Shown here: in pieces, positions 16,197 to 24,344 of the stretch
How positions within the stretch are numbered: the stretch's first letter is position 1
Layout: the number at the start of each line of letters is the position of its first letter
Assembly: GCF_036014115.1 (NCBI RefSeq)
Contig: NZ_CP107913.1
Coordinates: 8,753,501 to 8,817,500 of the forward strand
Length of the DNA: 64,000 nucleotides
Direction: 5' to 3'
DNA from: Streptomyces sp. NBC_00448
GTDB lineage: Bacteria; Actinomycetota; Actinomycetes; Streptomycetales; Streptomycetaceae
The notes under the pieces: model-generated
Database searches by the model: none
The model's input: the letters and a program-made list of their open reading frames with translations, nothing else
Told to the model about the DNA's origin: nothing
Position numbers and translations under genes: made by a program

Positions 16197-16846
16197 GGCC
16201 ACAGCAGTCCACGCTCCCAACCGGCTTCCGTGCGGCGGTAGTCGACGCGGGTGTGCCGGCGTTCCCGGTCGCCCTGCCAGAACTCCACCTGCTCGGCGTG
16301 CAGCGTGTACAGCGTCCAGCCGGGCGCCACCAGCCCAGGCTCTGCCGCGATCCGCTCGGCGGCGGTGCGCACGTCGGCGTCGCGGGCGGCGAGGTCGGAC
16401 AGCGGGGTGCTCTGCCGGCCGAGCAGCGCCTCGGCCCGGGCGCCGGGGGAGCGGGCGAGGAAGTCGGCGGCGGACTCCTCGGGGTTGCCGGGGCGCACGG
16501 TTCCGCGCACCCGCACCTGGCGGGCGAGCGGGGACCAGTAGAAGGTGAGCGCCGCGGCGGTGTGGCCGGACAGCTCGCGGCCCTTGCGGCCGCCGGCGTC
16601 GGCGGCGAACTGCCAGCCGTCAGCGGTGACGTTCTTGCAGATCAGCACCCGTGCCGACGGGGTGCCGTCGAGGCCGGTGGTGGACACGGTCATCGCGTGC
16701 GGTTCGCGCACCCCTTGCCGGATGGCCGTCAGCAGCCACTCGGTGAACAATTCGTGCGGGTCGGCGGGAAGTCGAGAGACGTCGAAGTCCGGCAACTCCC
16801 CCTCGAACACCTCGATCTCGCGCAGTACCTCGCGCAGGTCGGACAC
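16193..16846 (-). CDS. Pyridoxamine 5'-phosphate oxidase-like flavoprotein
   Basis: A 217-residue protein of the PdxH/PhzG family, FMN-binding oxidases that form pyridoxal 5'-phosphate or act on related substrates. FMN-binding segments are visible: SARVLICKNV, then LTFYWSPLARQVRVRG and QVEFWQG, with the PdxH-like C-terminal tail ending W(E)RGLLWP. The length is normal for PdxH. The start is GTG with GAGGGGG upstream; longer in-frame starts reach across the promoter. Because streptomycetes have several paralogues I do not assign pdxH. It is the first gene of a two-gene operon divergent from the CGNR regulator. Confidence 0.8.
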   Translation of the reverse strand: MSDLREVLREIEVFEGELPDFDVSRLPADPHELFTEWLLTAIRQGVREPHAMTVSTTGLDGTPSARVLICKNVTADGWQFAADAGGRKGRELSGHTAAALTFYWSPLARQVRVRGTVRPGNPEESAADFLARSPGARAEALLGRQSTPLSDLAARDADVRTAAERIAAEPGLVAPGWTLYTLHAEQVEFWQGDRERRHTRVDYRRTEAGWERGLLWP

Positions 16847-16863
16847 GAATACCCCCTCTGCGT

Positions 16864-16890
16864 TAATGGTGTACGGCGACGATACCATTA
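16864..16890. promoter_or_regulatory. Operator between the oxidase-like and CGNR genes
   Basis: A perfect seven-base inverted repeat, TAATGGT (16864-16870) and ACCATTA (16884-16890), spaced by 13 bases, sits between divergent genes. The right arm overlaps the -10 TACCAT (16883-16888), which ends six bases before the ATG at 16895. The CGNR protein probably binds here and controls itself and the oxidase operon. Confidence 0.65.
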
Positions 16891-16894
16891 GGTC

Positions 16895-17548
16895 ATGCCG
16901 GTTGATCATCTCGCTCTCGCTCTCGCCCTCGCGGTCACCGTGCGCCATGACGGCCACGGCGGAGTCGCGGACGACCTCGCCGCCCCCGAGGGCCTGACCG
17001 CCTGGGTGCGGCAGCACGAGCGGGCGCTGGCGGAGTACGGCTTCGTGACGGCGGACGAGGGCGCGGACTCCGCCGACCCCGCCGACCCCGCCGACCCCGC
17101 CATGCTCGCCGCCGCCGTCGGCGTACGGACCGCGCTGCGGGCGCTGTTCGCGCGGGCGGTGCTGCCCGGTGCCCCCAGCAAGGCCGACGCCGGGCGGCTG
17201 CCCGACGCGGCGGCGGCCCTGGAGCGGCTGAACGCGGCCGCGGCGCGGGTGCCGGTCACCCACCGGCTCGCCTGGCCCGCCGACGGCCCGCCTGCCGCCG
17301 GCTACGCGGTGGCCGGCCGCCACACCCCGGCCGACCTGCTCGCCGCCGCGCTCGCCCGGGCCGGCATGGCCTTCCTGGCCGGCCCGGACCGCGCCCGGTT
17401 GCGGGCCTGCCCGGCGCCGCGCTGCGTGCGCTACTTCGTCCAGGCGCACGCCCGCCAGGAGTGGTGCAAGCCCTCCTGCGGCAACCGCGCCCGCGTCGCC
17501 CGCCACCATGCCCGCCAGCGGGCCCGCACCGCCGACGACCCGAACTGA
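16895..17548 (+). CDS. CGNR zinc-finger (ABATE domain) regulator
   Basis: A 217-residue protein of the CGNR family: an N-terminal helical ABATE domain, thought to sense ligands, and a C-terminal zinc finger that should bind DNA. The finger runs from CPAPRCVRYFVQ to WCKPSCGNRARVARHHAR, with four Cys and the CGNR signature (about residues 170-206). A short repeated ADP stretch lies near residue 60. It is leaderless, the -10 being six bases before the ATG. Its divergent partner encodes the PdxH-like oxidase. Confidence 0.87.
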   Translation: MPVDHLALALALAVTVRHDGHGGVADDLAAPEGLTAWVRQHERALAEYGFVTADEGADSADPADPADPAMLAAAVGVRTALRALFARAVLPGAPSKADAGRLPDAAAALERLNAAAARVPVTHRLAWPADGPPAAGYAVAGRHTPADLLAAALARAGMAFLAGPDRARLRACPAPRCVRYFVQAHARQEWCKPSCGNRARVARHHARQRARTADDPN

Positions 17549-18000
17549 CGCTCCAAGCAGGCTGGTTGGGCCGGGCGCATCGGGGCCGATCGCCGCCGCC
17601 GGAGCCGCGCCGGCCGCGCCGGTCCGCCCGGACGACCCGCACCGCCCGCATGCCCGACCCTCCCGCACCGCCCGCACCCGACTCCCCATCCCTTTCATCC
17701 GCCCTCTTCGGTTACGCGCGGTAACGGGGGCGCACGCGGGGCGCATGGGAGCTTTGGCGGGGAGTGGGGCCCGAGTGGAGTGGTGGCGGCCGGGAGGCCC
17801 GTGGGACAGTCGCGGCGGGCCGACCGGGAAGCGTCCGCCTCCCTGCGGAGTCATGGGCTCCACCCTGCCGGTACGCCTCCTGCCAGTGGCGTACCGGCAC
17901 GGTCGTTCCCCCTTACCGAGCGCAGCCGACGGCGTACCCTGTGGACCCATCGGACCGAGTGCGCCGGGCGCGCGCCCCGCCGGTCGGCAAGGGGGAGAGC
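17549..18000. other. Intergenic region before the large ATPase gene
   Basis: About 450 bases between the CGNR gene and the ATPase gene. Short frames here look like chance in GC-rich DNA. It contains a five-base inverted repeat GTTAC/GTAAC (17711-17725), a strong 12-base inverted repeat (17866-17899) and a -10-like TACCCT (17935-17940) about 60 bases before the next start. Confidence 0.5.
17866..17899. promoter_or_regulatory. Perfect 12-base inverted repeat
   Basis: Arms TGCCGGTACGCC (17866-17877) and GGCGTACCGGCA (17888-17899) are separated by 10 bases. It lies about 100 bases before the ATPase gene and upstream of its likely -10, so it is more probably an operator or a terminator of upstream reading than an attenuator. 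Confidence 0.55.
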
Positions 18001-20769
18001 ATGGCTGGAGGGCCCGCCGGCGTCGCCCGCACGCTGCTCGAGCGTGACGTCGAACTCGCCGCCGTCGACGACGCGTTGACCGCCGTCACCGGAGTGGCGC
18101 CCGGCGCCGTACCGGAGCCGGCCGACGGTCAGGTACGGCGGCGGGGCGGGCTGCTGGCGTTCGCCGGGCCCGCCGGGCTGGGCAAGACGACCCTGCTCGC
18201 CGAGGTACGGGCCCGGGCCGCGGACCGCGGCTGCACCGTGCTGTCCGCGCGCGGCGGCGACCAGGAGCAGCAGGTCGCCTTCCACGTCGCGCGGCAACTC
18301 CTGCAACCGCTGCTGGCCGGCTCCACCGAGGCGGATCTGCGGGCGGCGCTGGGCAGTTGGTACGGCATCGTGGGCCCGGCGCTGGGGCTGTGCACCGCGC
18401 AGGGCGCCGCCCCCGACCCCCAGGGACTGCGCGACGGACTGGACTGGGTGCTCACCCATGTGGTGGTCCGGCACGCCCCGGTGGTGCTGGTGCTCGACGA
18501 CGCGCACTGGGCCGACCCGCAGTCACTGAACTGGCTGGCCGCGTTCGCACCCCGCACCGACGACCTCGCGCTGCTCGTCGTGGTGGCCTACCGCCCGGAC
18601 GAACTGCCGCCGTCCGCCGAGGCGTTCCGCGGCCTGCCCGGCCGCGCCGGGCACCGTCCGCTCGGCCTGGAACCGCTGACCTCCGACGCGATCGGCCTGC
18701 TGGTGCGCGACCGGGTCGGCGCGCACGCCGACGAGGAGTTCTGCCGGGAGTGCTGGGCGGTCACCGCGGGAAACCCGTTCGAGGCGGTCGAGTTGGCCGC
18801 GAAGGTCCGTGACCGGGGACTGCAACCCGACGGTGGCAGCGTCCACCTGCTGCGCGACCTGGTCGCCGCGGTGAAGGGCAGCGGCCTGGTCGCCCGGCTG
18901 GAGCGGCTCGGCCCCTCCACGGTCCGCCTCGCCTGGGCCGCCGCCGTGCTCGGCACCGAGATCCGGCCCGCGCTGGCCGCCGCCGTGGCCGGCCTCGGCA
19001 CCCAGGAGGCCGCCGACTGCGCGGACCGGCTGCGGGCCGCGCGCGTCCTCACCGGCAGCCGCACCCTGGAGTTCGTCCACCCGCTGATCGCCACCGCCGT
19101 CTACCGGGCGATACCCGACGCGGTGCGGGTCGCCCTGCACGGCAAGGCCGCGTGGGCCGTGGTCGACGCCGGTCTCGGCCCCACCGCGGCCGCCCGCCAC
19201 CTGCTGGAGACCCACCCCGAGGAGGACCCGTGGGTGGTGCACCAACTGCGCGCCGCCGCCCGGGAGATCCTGCGGGCCGGCGCCCCCGAGGCGGCCCGCA
19301 GCTGCCTGGCCCGGGCGCTGCGCGAGCCCCCGCCGCCCGGCGAGCGGGCCGGCGTGCTCTACGAACTCGGCTGCGCCACACAGCTCCTGGAGCCCCCGAC
19401 CACCGTCAACCACCTGCGGGCCGCCCTCGAAGAGCCGATCGACGACCCCGAACTGCGCGACGGCATCCTCTTCCTGCTCTCCCAGTCCCTCGCGCACAGC
19501 GACCGGCTCAGCGAGGCAGCCGACGTCGTCGGCCGGGCCGCCCGCACCACCACCGGGGCACGCACCCGACTGCGCATGCAGGCCGAGCAGTTCATGTGGG
19601 ACGCCTTCCGCTCCGACGAACCCGACTCGCCCGGCAGGTCCCGCCGGCTGGCCCGGCTCGCCGACCGCCTCACCGGCCGCGACCTCACCGAGCGGTACAT
19701 CATCGGCCTGCGCGCCTGGGACGCCACCTTGCGCGGCGAACCCACCGGCACCGTCCTGCGCCACGCCGCCCGCGCCCTGCGCGGCGGCCTGCCCTGGGTG
19801 GACGAGGGCCGCGGCTTCGAGGTGCCGGCGCTGGTCGCGATGACCTACATGTACGCCGACCGGCCCGAGCGCGCCGAGGAGCTGTTCGCCGAGGGCATCG
19901 CCGACTTCGAACGCCACGGCTGGCGCGGCGCCCACCTCTCCTTCGGGTATGTCCTGCTCGGCTACGTCCGCCACCGCTGCGGGCGGCTCGCCGAGGCGGA
20001 GGAACTGGCCCGCGACGGTTTGCGGCTGGCCGACCGGGTCGGCCGCGGCACCCCCGTGCAGTGGTACGCCGTCGGCGTGCTCGCCGGGGTGCTGATCGCC
20101 CGCGGCCGCCCCGAGGAGGCGGCCGCGCTCGCCGCCGACTACGACTTCGCCGCGCCCTTCCCGGCCGCCGTGACCTTTCCCGACGCCCAGGCCGTGCACG
20201 GCGAGATCCTGCTCGCGCTGGGCCGGTACCAGGAGGCCGCCGCGGAACTCGCCGCCGTCGGGCGGCGGCTCGACCGGCGCGGCATGCGCAACCCGGGCTG
20301 GTGCCCGTGGCAGCTCCACCTGGCCCTCGCCGAGGCGCACGACGCTCCCGACCGTGCGGCCCGCACCGCGCTCGACGCGGTCGCCCGGGCCCGGCAGTTC
20401 GGTGCGCCGTCCGCGGTCGGGGGCGCGCTGCGGGTCGCCGCCGAGGTGATCGGCGGGGCGCGCGGCCTCGACCTGCTCGCCGAGGCCGTCGCCCGCCTGG
20501 AGGTGTCGCCCGCCGCCCATGAGCTCGCGGCGGCGCGGGTCGCCCAGGGCGCCGCCCTGCGCGCGGCGGGGCGCCGGGGAGCGGCCGCCGACGCGTTGCG
20601 GCTGGGGCTGGAGGGTGCGGTGGGCTGCGGCGCGGACGGCCTGGCGGGCACCGCGCGGGCCGAACTGGCCCGGCTGCCCGCACCGCTGTCCGTGCCCCTG
20701 CCCGCGGCGCCGTCCGTCCCGCCCGCCGCACCGCAGGCCCCGCCCGCCGCGGCACCGCGCGAGACGTGA
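18001..20769 (+). CDS. Large STAND-type ATPase (LAL-like) without C-terminal LuxR domain
   Basis: A 922-residue AAA/STAND ATPase resembling the MalT/LAL family of large ATP-binding regulators. The N-terminal nucleotide site has Walker A FAGPAGLGKTTLL (about residue 54) and Walker B VVLVLDDAHWADPQSL (about 162). The middle and C-terminal parts are TPR-like helical repeats (PERAEELFAEGI, RLAEAEELARDGL, RYQEAAAELAAVG). LAL proteins normally end with a LuxR helix-turn-helix; this one ends in a Pro/Ala-rich tail, so it cannot bind DNA the usual way and may be a signalling scaffold. GGGGGAGA precedes the ATG. The target is unknown. Confidence 0.82.
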   Translation: MAGGPAGVARTLLERDVELAAVDDALTAVTGVAPGAVPEPADGQVRRRGGLLAFAGPAGLGKTTLLAEVRARAADRGCTVLSARGGDQEQQVAFHVARQLLQPLLAGSTEADLRAALGSWYGIVGPALGLCTAQGAAPDPQGLRDGLDWVLTHVVVRHAPVVLVLDDAHWADPQSLNWLAAFAPRTDDLALLVVVAYRPDELPPSAEAFRGLPGRAGHRPLGLEPLTSDAIGLLVRDRVGAHADEEFCRECWAVTAGNPFEAVELAAKVRDRGLQPDGGSVHLLRDLVAAVKGSGLVARLERLGPSTVRLAWAAAVLGTEIRPALAAAVAGLGTQEAADCADRLRAARVLTGSRTLEFVHPLIATAVYRAIPDAVRVALHGKAAWAVVDAGLGPTAAARHLLETHPEEDPWVVHQLRAAAREILRAGAPEAARSCLARALREPPPPGERAGVLYELGCATQLLEPPTTVNHLRAALEEPIDDPELRDGILFLLSQSLAHSDRLSEAADVVGRAARTTTGARTRLRMQAEQFMWDAFRSDEPDSPGRSRRLARLADRLTGRDLTERYIIGLRAWDATLRGEPTGTVLRHAARALRGGLPWVDEGRGFEVPALVAMTYMYADRPERAEELFAEGIADFERHGWRGAHLSFGYVLLGYVRHRCGRLAEAEELARDGLRLADRVGRGTPVQWYAVGVLAGVLIARGRPEEAAALAADYDFAAPFPAAVTFPDAQAVHGEILLALGRYQEAAAELAAVGRRLDRRGMRNPGWCPWQLHLALAEAHDAPDRAARTALDAVARARQFGAPSAVGGALRVAAEVIGGARGLDLLAEAVARLEVSPAAHELAAARVAQGAALRAAGRRGAAADALRLGLEGAVGCGADGLAGTARAELARLPAPLSVPLPAAPSVPPAAPQAPPAAAPRET

Positions 20770-20802
20770 AAGACGGGCTCCCGCCCCGGCCGTGCCACCC
20801 CG

Positions 20803-20808
20803 TACGAT
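20803..20808 (+). promoter_or_regulatory. -10 box of leaderless gene at 20815
   Basis: TACGAT ends six bases before the ATG at 20815, with no ribosome binding site. Confidence 0.5.
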
Positions 20809-20814
20809 GGCCGT

Positions 20815-21315
20815 ATGTCCTTCCTCCGCCGCCGTAGCGCAGCCACGCCCACCGGGCCGGACTTCGACGTCCTCGCGATGGACCCGGGGGACTGGCCCGG
20901 CGACCTGGGCGCGGGGCTGCTGCCCGGTGCCGACGGGAGCTGCCAGGGCATCTACCTGCGGTACGACCTCTTCGGCGGCCGCGGCCCCGCGATGCTGATC
21001 GGGAACCTCCCCGAGGGCTCCCCGGCCCGCGAACTGGAGGAGGGCCAGGTGCCCTTCGAGGTGGCCCAGCTGCTGGCCGCGCTCGGCAACGACGAACCGG
21101 CCGAGGTCGTCGACGTCGAGGGCACCCCGGTGATGCTGGGCGACGGACCGCTGATCGTCCGCCGGATCAAGATCTCCGAGTCGCGGGTCGCCTGCGCGCA
21201 GTTCGACCGCAGCGACGGCGTGCAGGTCACCATCGCCACCTGGGACCGTCCGATCACCGACGACCTCTACCAGCTGCTCAAGCCGCTGCCCGCGGAGATG
21301 TTCCAGGCCGAGTGA
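20815..21315 (+). CDS. Conserved hypothetical protein
   Basis: A 166-residue acidic soluble protein that I do not recognise by function. It has no signal peptide or membrane segment. The body looks like a compact alpha/beta fold (GIYLRYDLFGGRGPAMLIGNLPEG, VEGTPVMLGDGPLIVRRIKISES) with no obvious catalytic motif. The orderly codon use and a leaderless -10 box at the right distance support a real gene. It is monocistronic, 45 bases after the ATPase gene and convergent with the amidase across a strong terminator. Confidence 0.75.
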   Translation: MSFLRRRSAATPTGPDFDVLAMDPGDWPGDLGAGLLPGADGSCQGIYLRYDLFGGRGPAMLIGNLPEGSPARELEEGQVPFEVAQLLAALGNDEPAEVVDVEGTPVMLGDGPLIVRRIKISESRVACAQFDRSDGVQVTIATWDRPITDDLYQLLKPLPAEMFQAE

Positions 21316-21378
21316 ACGCCCGGGCCGCGAGCCGGCCGAGCTGAACGAGCCGCATCCAGCCGCACCAAGCCGCACGAC

Positions 21379-21412
21379 GTAAGGGGCGCCATCCCAGAAT
21401 GGCGCCCCTTAC
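21379..21412. terminator. Strong bidirectional terminator hairpin
   Basis: Perfect 14-base arms GTAAGGGGCGCCAT (21379-21392) and ATGGCGCCCCTTAC (21399-21412) with a six-base loop lie between two convergent genes. There is no T tract, as is common in streptomycetes. Confidence 0.85.
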
Positions 21413-21486
21413 CTGTGTCACCTGACCTGCGTCACCTGCTCACCTGCTCACCGGTGTCACCCGTCGCCGCGGCCTTCCGGCCCGGG

Positions 21487-23478
21487 CTACGGCAGCGCCG
21501 AGGGCACCAGCGCCACATCGGACGCCAGGACGTACTCCACGCGGTGCCCGAGCTGGATCTCGTAGTAGACGTTCTTGCCCCGCACCACCTGGTGGCTCGC
21601 CGGATCGAAGGTCACCGAGTAGTAGTACTCGCCGTGCACCGCGCCGCCGACCACGTACCGCTGGCCGGCCGGGATGGAGTACGGCATCGGGGTGAGCGCC
21701 TGGACCGGCACGCCGGCCGGGAACGCGCTCGCCTCGGGGTAGGCGCGGCCGTAGACCGGGATGCTCGCCAGACCCTTCTTCGGGGTCACCACCAGACCCG
21801 TCGCGTCCACGGCCGTCGGGTTCGCCTTCGGGTTGTGGAACCACGCCTTCTGGCCGAGGTACCAGATCGCGGTCCAGTCGCCCTGCCGTCCGGCGACCGC
21901 GTACTGCTGGCCGGTGGACGCCCGCGCGCCCACGTCGTTGACGTCGGTGGTGCTGGCGCCCGTCGCACCGTGCAGACCCACGTCGTGCACCAGCGGAGCG
22001 TCCTCGCTCGGCGCCGTGTACAGCCGCACCGCGTCGGAGCCGTGCGCCGGGCAGGTCGCGCCCGCCGTGGTACAGCCGGTGTAGACCGGCTGGTTCGTCG
22101 CGTAGTCCGGGTCGATCGTCACCTCACCGCCCCACGCCCCCGCCGTCGGGTGGATCGGCGCGCCGAGCAGCGCCATGTAGTGGGCCCAGTCCCAGTACGG
22201 TCCGGGGTCGGTGTGCATGCCGGGAACGTAGGAACCCGTCGGCCCCGGCACGTTGTCGTGGCCGAGGATGTGCTGCCGGTTCAGCGGCACGTCGTACTTC
22301 TGCGCCAGGTAGCGCACCAGCCGCGCCGACGAGCGGTACATCGCCTCCGTGTACCAGGCGTCCGGGTCGGTGAGGAAGCCCTCGTGCTCGACCCCGATCG
22401 ACTTGGCGTTGGTGTACCAGTTGCCCGCCTGCCAGCCGACGTCCTGCGTCTTCACATGCTGCGCGATGTGCCCGTCGGAGGAGCGCACCGTGTAGTGCCA
22501 AGACAGGTACGTCGGGTCCTGCACCAGCTTCAGCGAGGTGGCCCAGGAGCCCTCGGTGTCGTGGATGACGATCGTGTCGATCTTCTCGTCGTTCGGCCGG
22601 TCGGCGAGGTCGTAGTTGCCGTAGTCCCCGCCGCCGATCTCCTGGTAGGGCGCCGGCACCCACTCGCAGCCCAGCCCCGGCGGGCACTCGGTGCCCGCGT
22701 CGTTGTCCGCGCGCAGCCCCACCTTCGCGGCCTGGCCGGTCGCGGGCGCCAGACCGGGCACCGCCGCGAGCGCCACCCGCTGGCCGCTGTCCGTGGTGCG
22801 CGCCTGGCCCTGCCGGATCACGTCGAACACGTCGTCGGCGAAGGAGTCCGCGGTGTCCCGGTCGTCCGCGCCGGAGTAGCGCGCCACGGCGGCGTACCAG
22901 TCGGCCGGATCGGCGCTCGGCGGTTCGCCCAGCTCGCGCTGCTCCGCGGCCAGCAGAGCGGCGCCGCCGGCCACGTTCGCCGCCGGCGCGTCGCGCAGCT
23001 CGGCGGACGGCAGCCCGGTGAGGGTCGCCGCGCGCCGCACCGTGGTCAGGTTCGCCGGGAAGGCCGCGGTGGCCGGCGCCGCCGCCTGCGCGGGCGTGAT
23101 CAGCGGGCGCGAGTCGTCGCCGCGCCCGTCGTCGCCCCCGTCGCCGACCTGCTTGACCGGGAAGTCGGTCAGCGCGGTCCGCGCGTCGGTCAGGTGCATC
23201 GGCCCGTAGCCGCCGGTGACGCTCGGCATGCCCTGGTGGCCGTCCCACCGGGACTCCATGTACGACACGCCCAGCAGCACGCTGCTCGGCACTCCGTACT
23301 TCCCGGCGGCGTCGGTGAACGCCTGCTGGAGCGAACCCGGCGCGGCGGCCGCGTGCGCGGTCCCCGCGCCGAACAGCGGCAGCAGGACGGCCGCCGCGGC
23401 GACCGCGACCGCGCTTCGGGCGCGGCGCCCGAGCGGCACGGATCTTCCAGGTGGGGACGGGGGAGCGGAACGCGGCAC
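21487..23478 (-). CDS. Secreted N-acetylmuramoyl-L-alanine amidase with lysozyme-like domain
   Basis: A 663-residue secreted wall hydrolase. The Sec signal peptide (about residues 1-43) ends TAHA-AAAP. A lysozyme/transglycosylase-like segment follows (about 48-100; YGVPSSVLLGVSYMESRWDGH and GGYGPMHL). The Zn-dependent Amidase_2 domain is at about 285-440: IDTIVIHDTEGSW gives the first Zn His and QHILGHDNVPGPTG and GMHTDPGPYWDW supply further residues. The C-terminus is SH3-like (VRLYTAPSEDAPLV, QQYAVAGRQGDWTAIWYLGQKAWFHNP), likely binding wall. The amidase cuts the bond between MurNAc and the stem peptide. The GTG start has GGAGGAGG upstream. Confidence 0.88.
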   Translation of the reverse strand: MPRSAPPSPPGRSVPLGRRARSAVAVAAAAVLLPLFGAGTAHAAAAPGSLQQAFTDAAGKYGVPSSVLLGVSYMESRWDGHQGMPSVTGGYGPMHLTDARTALTDFPVKQVGDGGDDGRGDDSRPLITPAQAAAPATAAFPANLTTVRRAATLTGLPSAELRDAPAANVAGGAALLAAEQRELGEPPSADPADWYAAVARYSGADDRDTADSFADDVFDVIRQGQARTTDSGQRVALAAVPGLAPATGQAAKVGLRADNDAGTECPPGLGCEWVPAPYQEIGGGDYGNYDLADRPNDEKIDTIVIHDTEGSWATSLKLVQDPTYLSWHYTVRSSDGHIAQHVKTQDVGWQAGNWYTNAKSIGVEHEGFLTDPDAWYTEAMYRSSARLVRYLAQKYDVPLNRQHILGHDNVPGPTGSYVPGMHTDPGPYWDWAHYMALLGAPIHPTAGAWGGEVTIDPDYATNQPVYTGCTTAGATCPAHGSDAVRLYTAPSEDAPLVHDVGLHGATGASTTDVNDVGARASTGQQYAVAGRQGDWTAIWYLGQKAWFHNPKANPTAVDATGLVVTPKKGLASIPVYGRAYPEASAFPAGVPVQALTPMPYSIPAGQRYVVGGAVHGEYYYSVTFDPASHQVVRGKNVYYEIQLGHRVEYVLASDVALVPSALP

Positions 23479-23764
23479 GAGGGCCTCCTCCGGATGGGGG
23501 GTTGCCGAGTTGATCGGTTCCCCACAGGTACCGGCCCGCCCGACGCCCCGTCAACCACCCGTATACGGCGCGTCTTCCGCACGTCAGGGCCCCGCACCCC
23601 GGGTTTCCGCGCCGCGCGGCCGCCCACCTGCCGACCGCCAGAGGCGTACACCTGTGCACCCGCTGTGCTCCGTTTCAGCGGCCTGTCGACAATTCCCGCC
23701 GGGGGGTGGAGGTATGGGCCGGTGCGCCGCGCCCAACCCGTTGGCCAAAGAGGCGGCCGGCGTC

Positions 23765-23770
23765 GAGAAT
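23765..23770 (+). promoter_or_regulatory. Possible -10 box of gene at 23777
   Basis: GAGAAT ends six bases before the ATG at 23777 and no ribosome binding site is seen. It is a weaker match than the TANNNT examples elsewhere in the window. Confidence 0.35.
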
Positions 23771-23776
23771 CCCACC

Positions 23777-24298
23777 ATGACCGACGGCAGCGACGACCCG
23801 GACCGCATCTTCGTTCGCAGCAGGTGGGGCGACAGGCGCTACGTCTACAACCCGTACAACCCCATCGGCCGCGCGCTCATCGCCGGGACCGTGCTGGTCG
23901 CGGTCGTCGCCCTGTTCCTGCTGCACCGCTCGTCCGTCCGTGGCGCTTCGGGCGACTGGAGCGAGAAGGAGTTGCGGAAGGCCGTGACGGCGGCGACGGC
24001 CGAGCTGGCGAGCGACGCCGAGTTCGGGCCCGGAAGCGTGGGCTACGAGGAGATCCTCCAGAGCGGGATAGCGGAAGCGGCCCACCGCACCGAGCGCGGG
24101 CTCACCGTCGCCCTCGCCTCGGCGCCCCCGACGTCGGCCCTGGTCGAGGGCGGTCCGGAACAGGCCGACTACACCGTCAGCGCCGACGGCACGGACACGG
24201 AGCTGTGCCTCGACGTCCACGCGCTGAAGCGCAAGATGGCCATGGACTACGACTCCGTGACCATCTCCGTCGGCGAGGGGGCGTGCCCCGCCTCCTGA
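23777..24298 (+). CDS. Hypothetical single-pass membrane protein
   Basis: A 173-residue protein of unknown function. After about 30 cytoplasmic residues rich in Arg, Tyr and Asp there is one membrane segment (ALIAGTVLVAVVALFLLH, about residues 36-53), then an extracytoplasmic domain of about 115 residues with two Cys near the end (ELCLDVHALKRK, GEGACPAS) that could form a disulphide. No family motif is evident. The long open frame upstream is not coding; the ATG at 23777 is the first start that fits a possible leaderless promoter. Confidence 0.7.
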   Translation: MTDGSDDPDRIFVRSRWGDRRYVYNPYNPIGRALIAGTVLVAVVALFLLHRSSVRGASGDWSEKELRKAVTAATAELASDAEFGPGSVGYEEILQSGIAEAAHRTERGLTVALASAPPTSALVEGGPEQADYTVSADGTDTELCLDVHALKRKMAMDYDSVTISVGEGACPAS

Positions 24299-24344
24299 CA
24301 GCCGCCCGCCCGGCTCGGCGGCTGTCCCGTCCGGCCGGCAGCCG

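Noticed and set aside
18523..21375. A 950-codon frame opposite the large ATPase
   Set aside because: It mirrors the sense gene, is low in complexity and shows no family motif.
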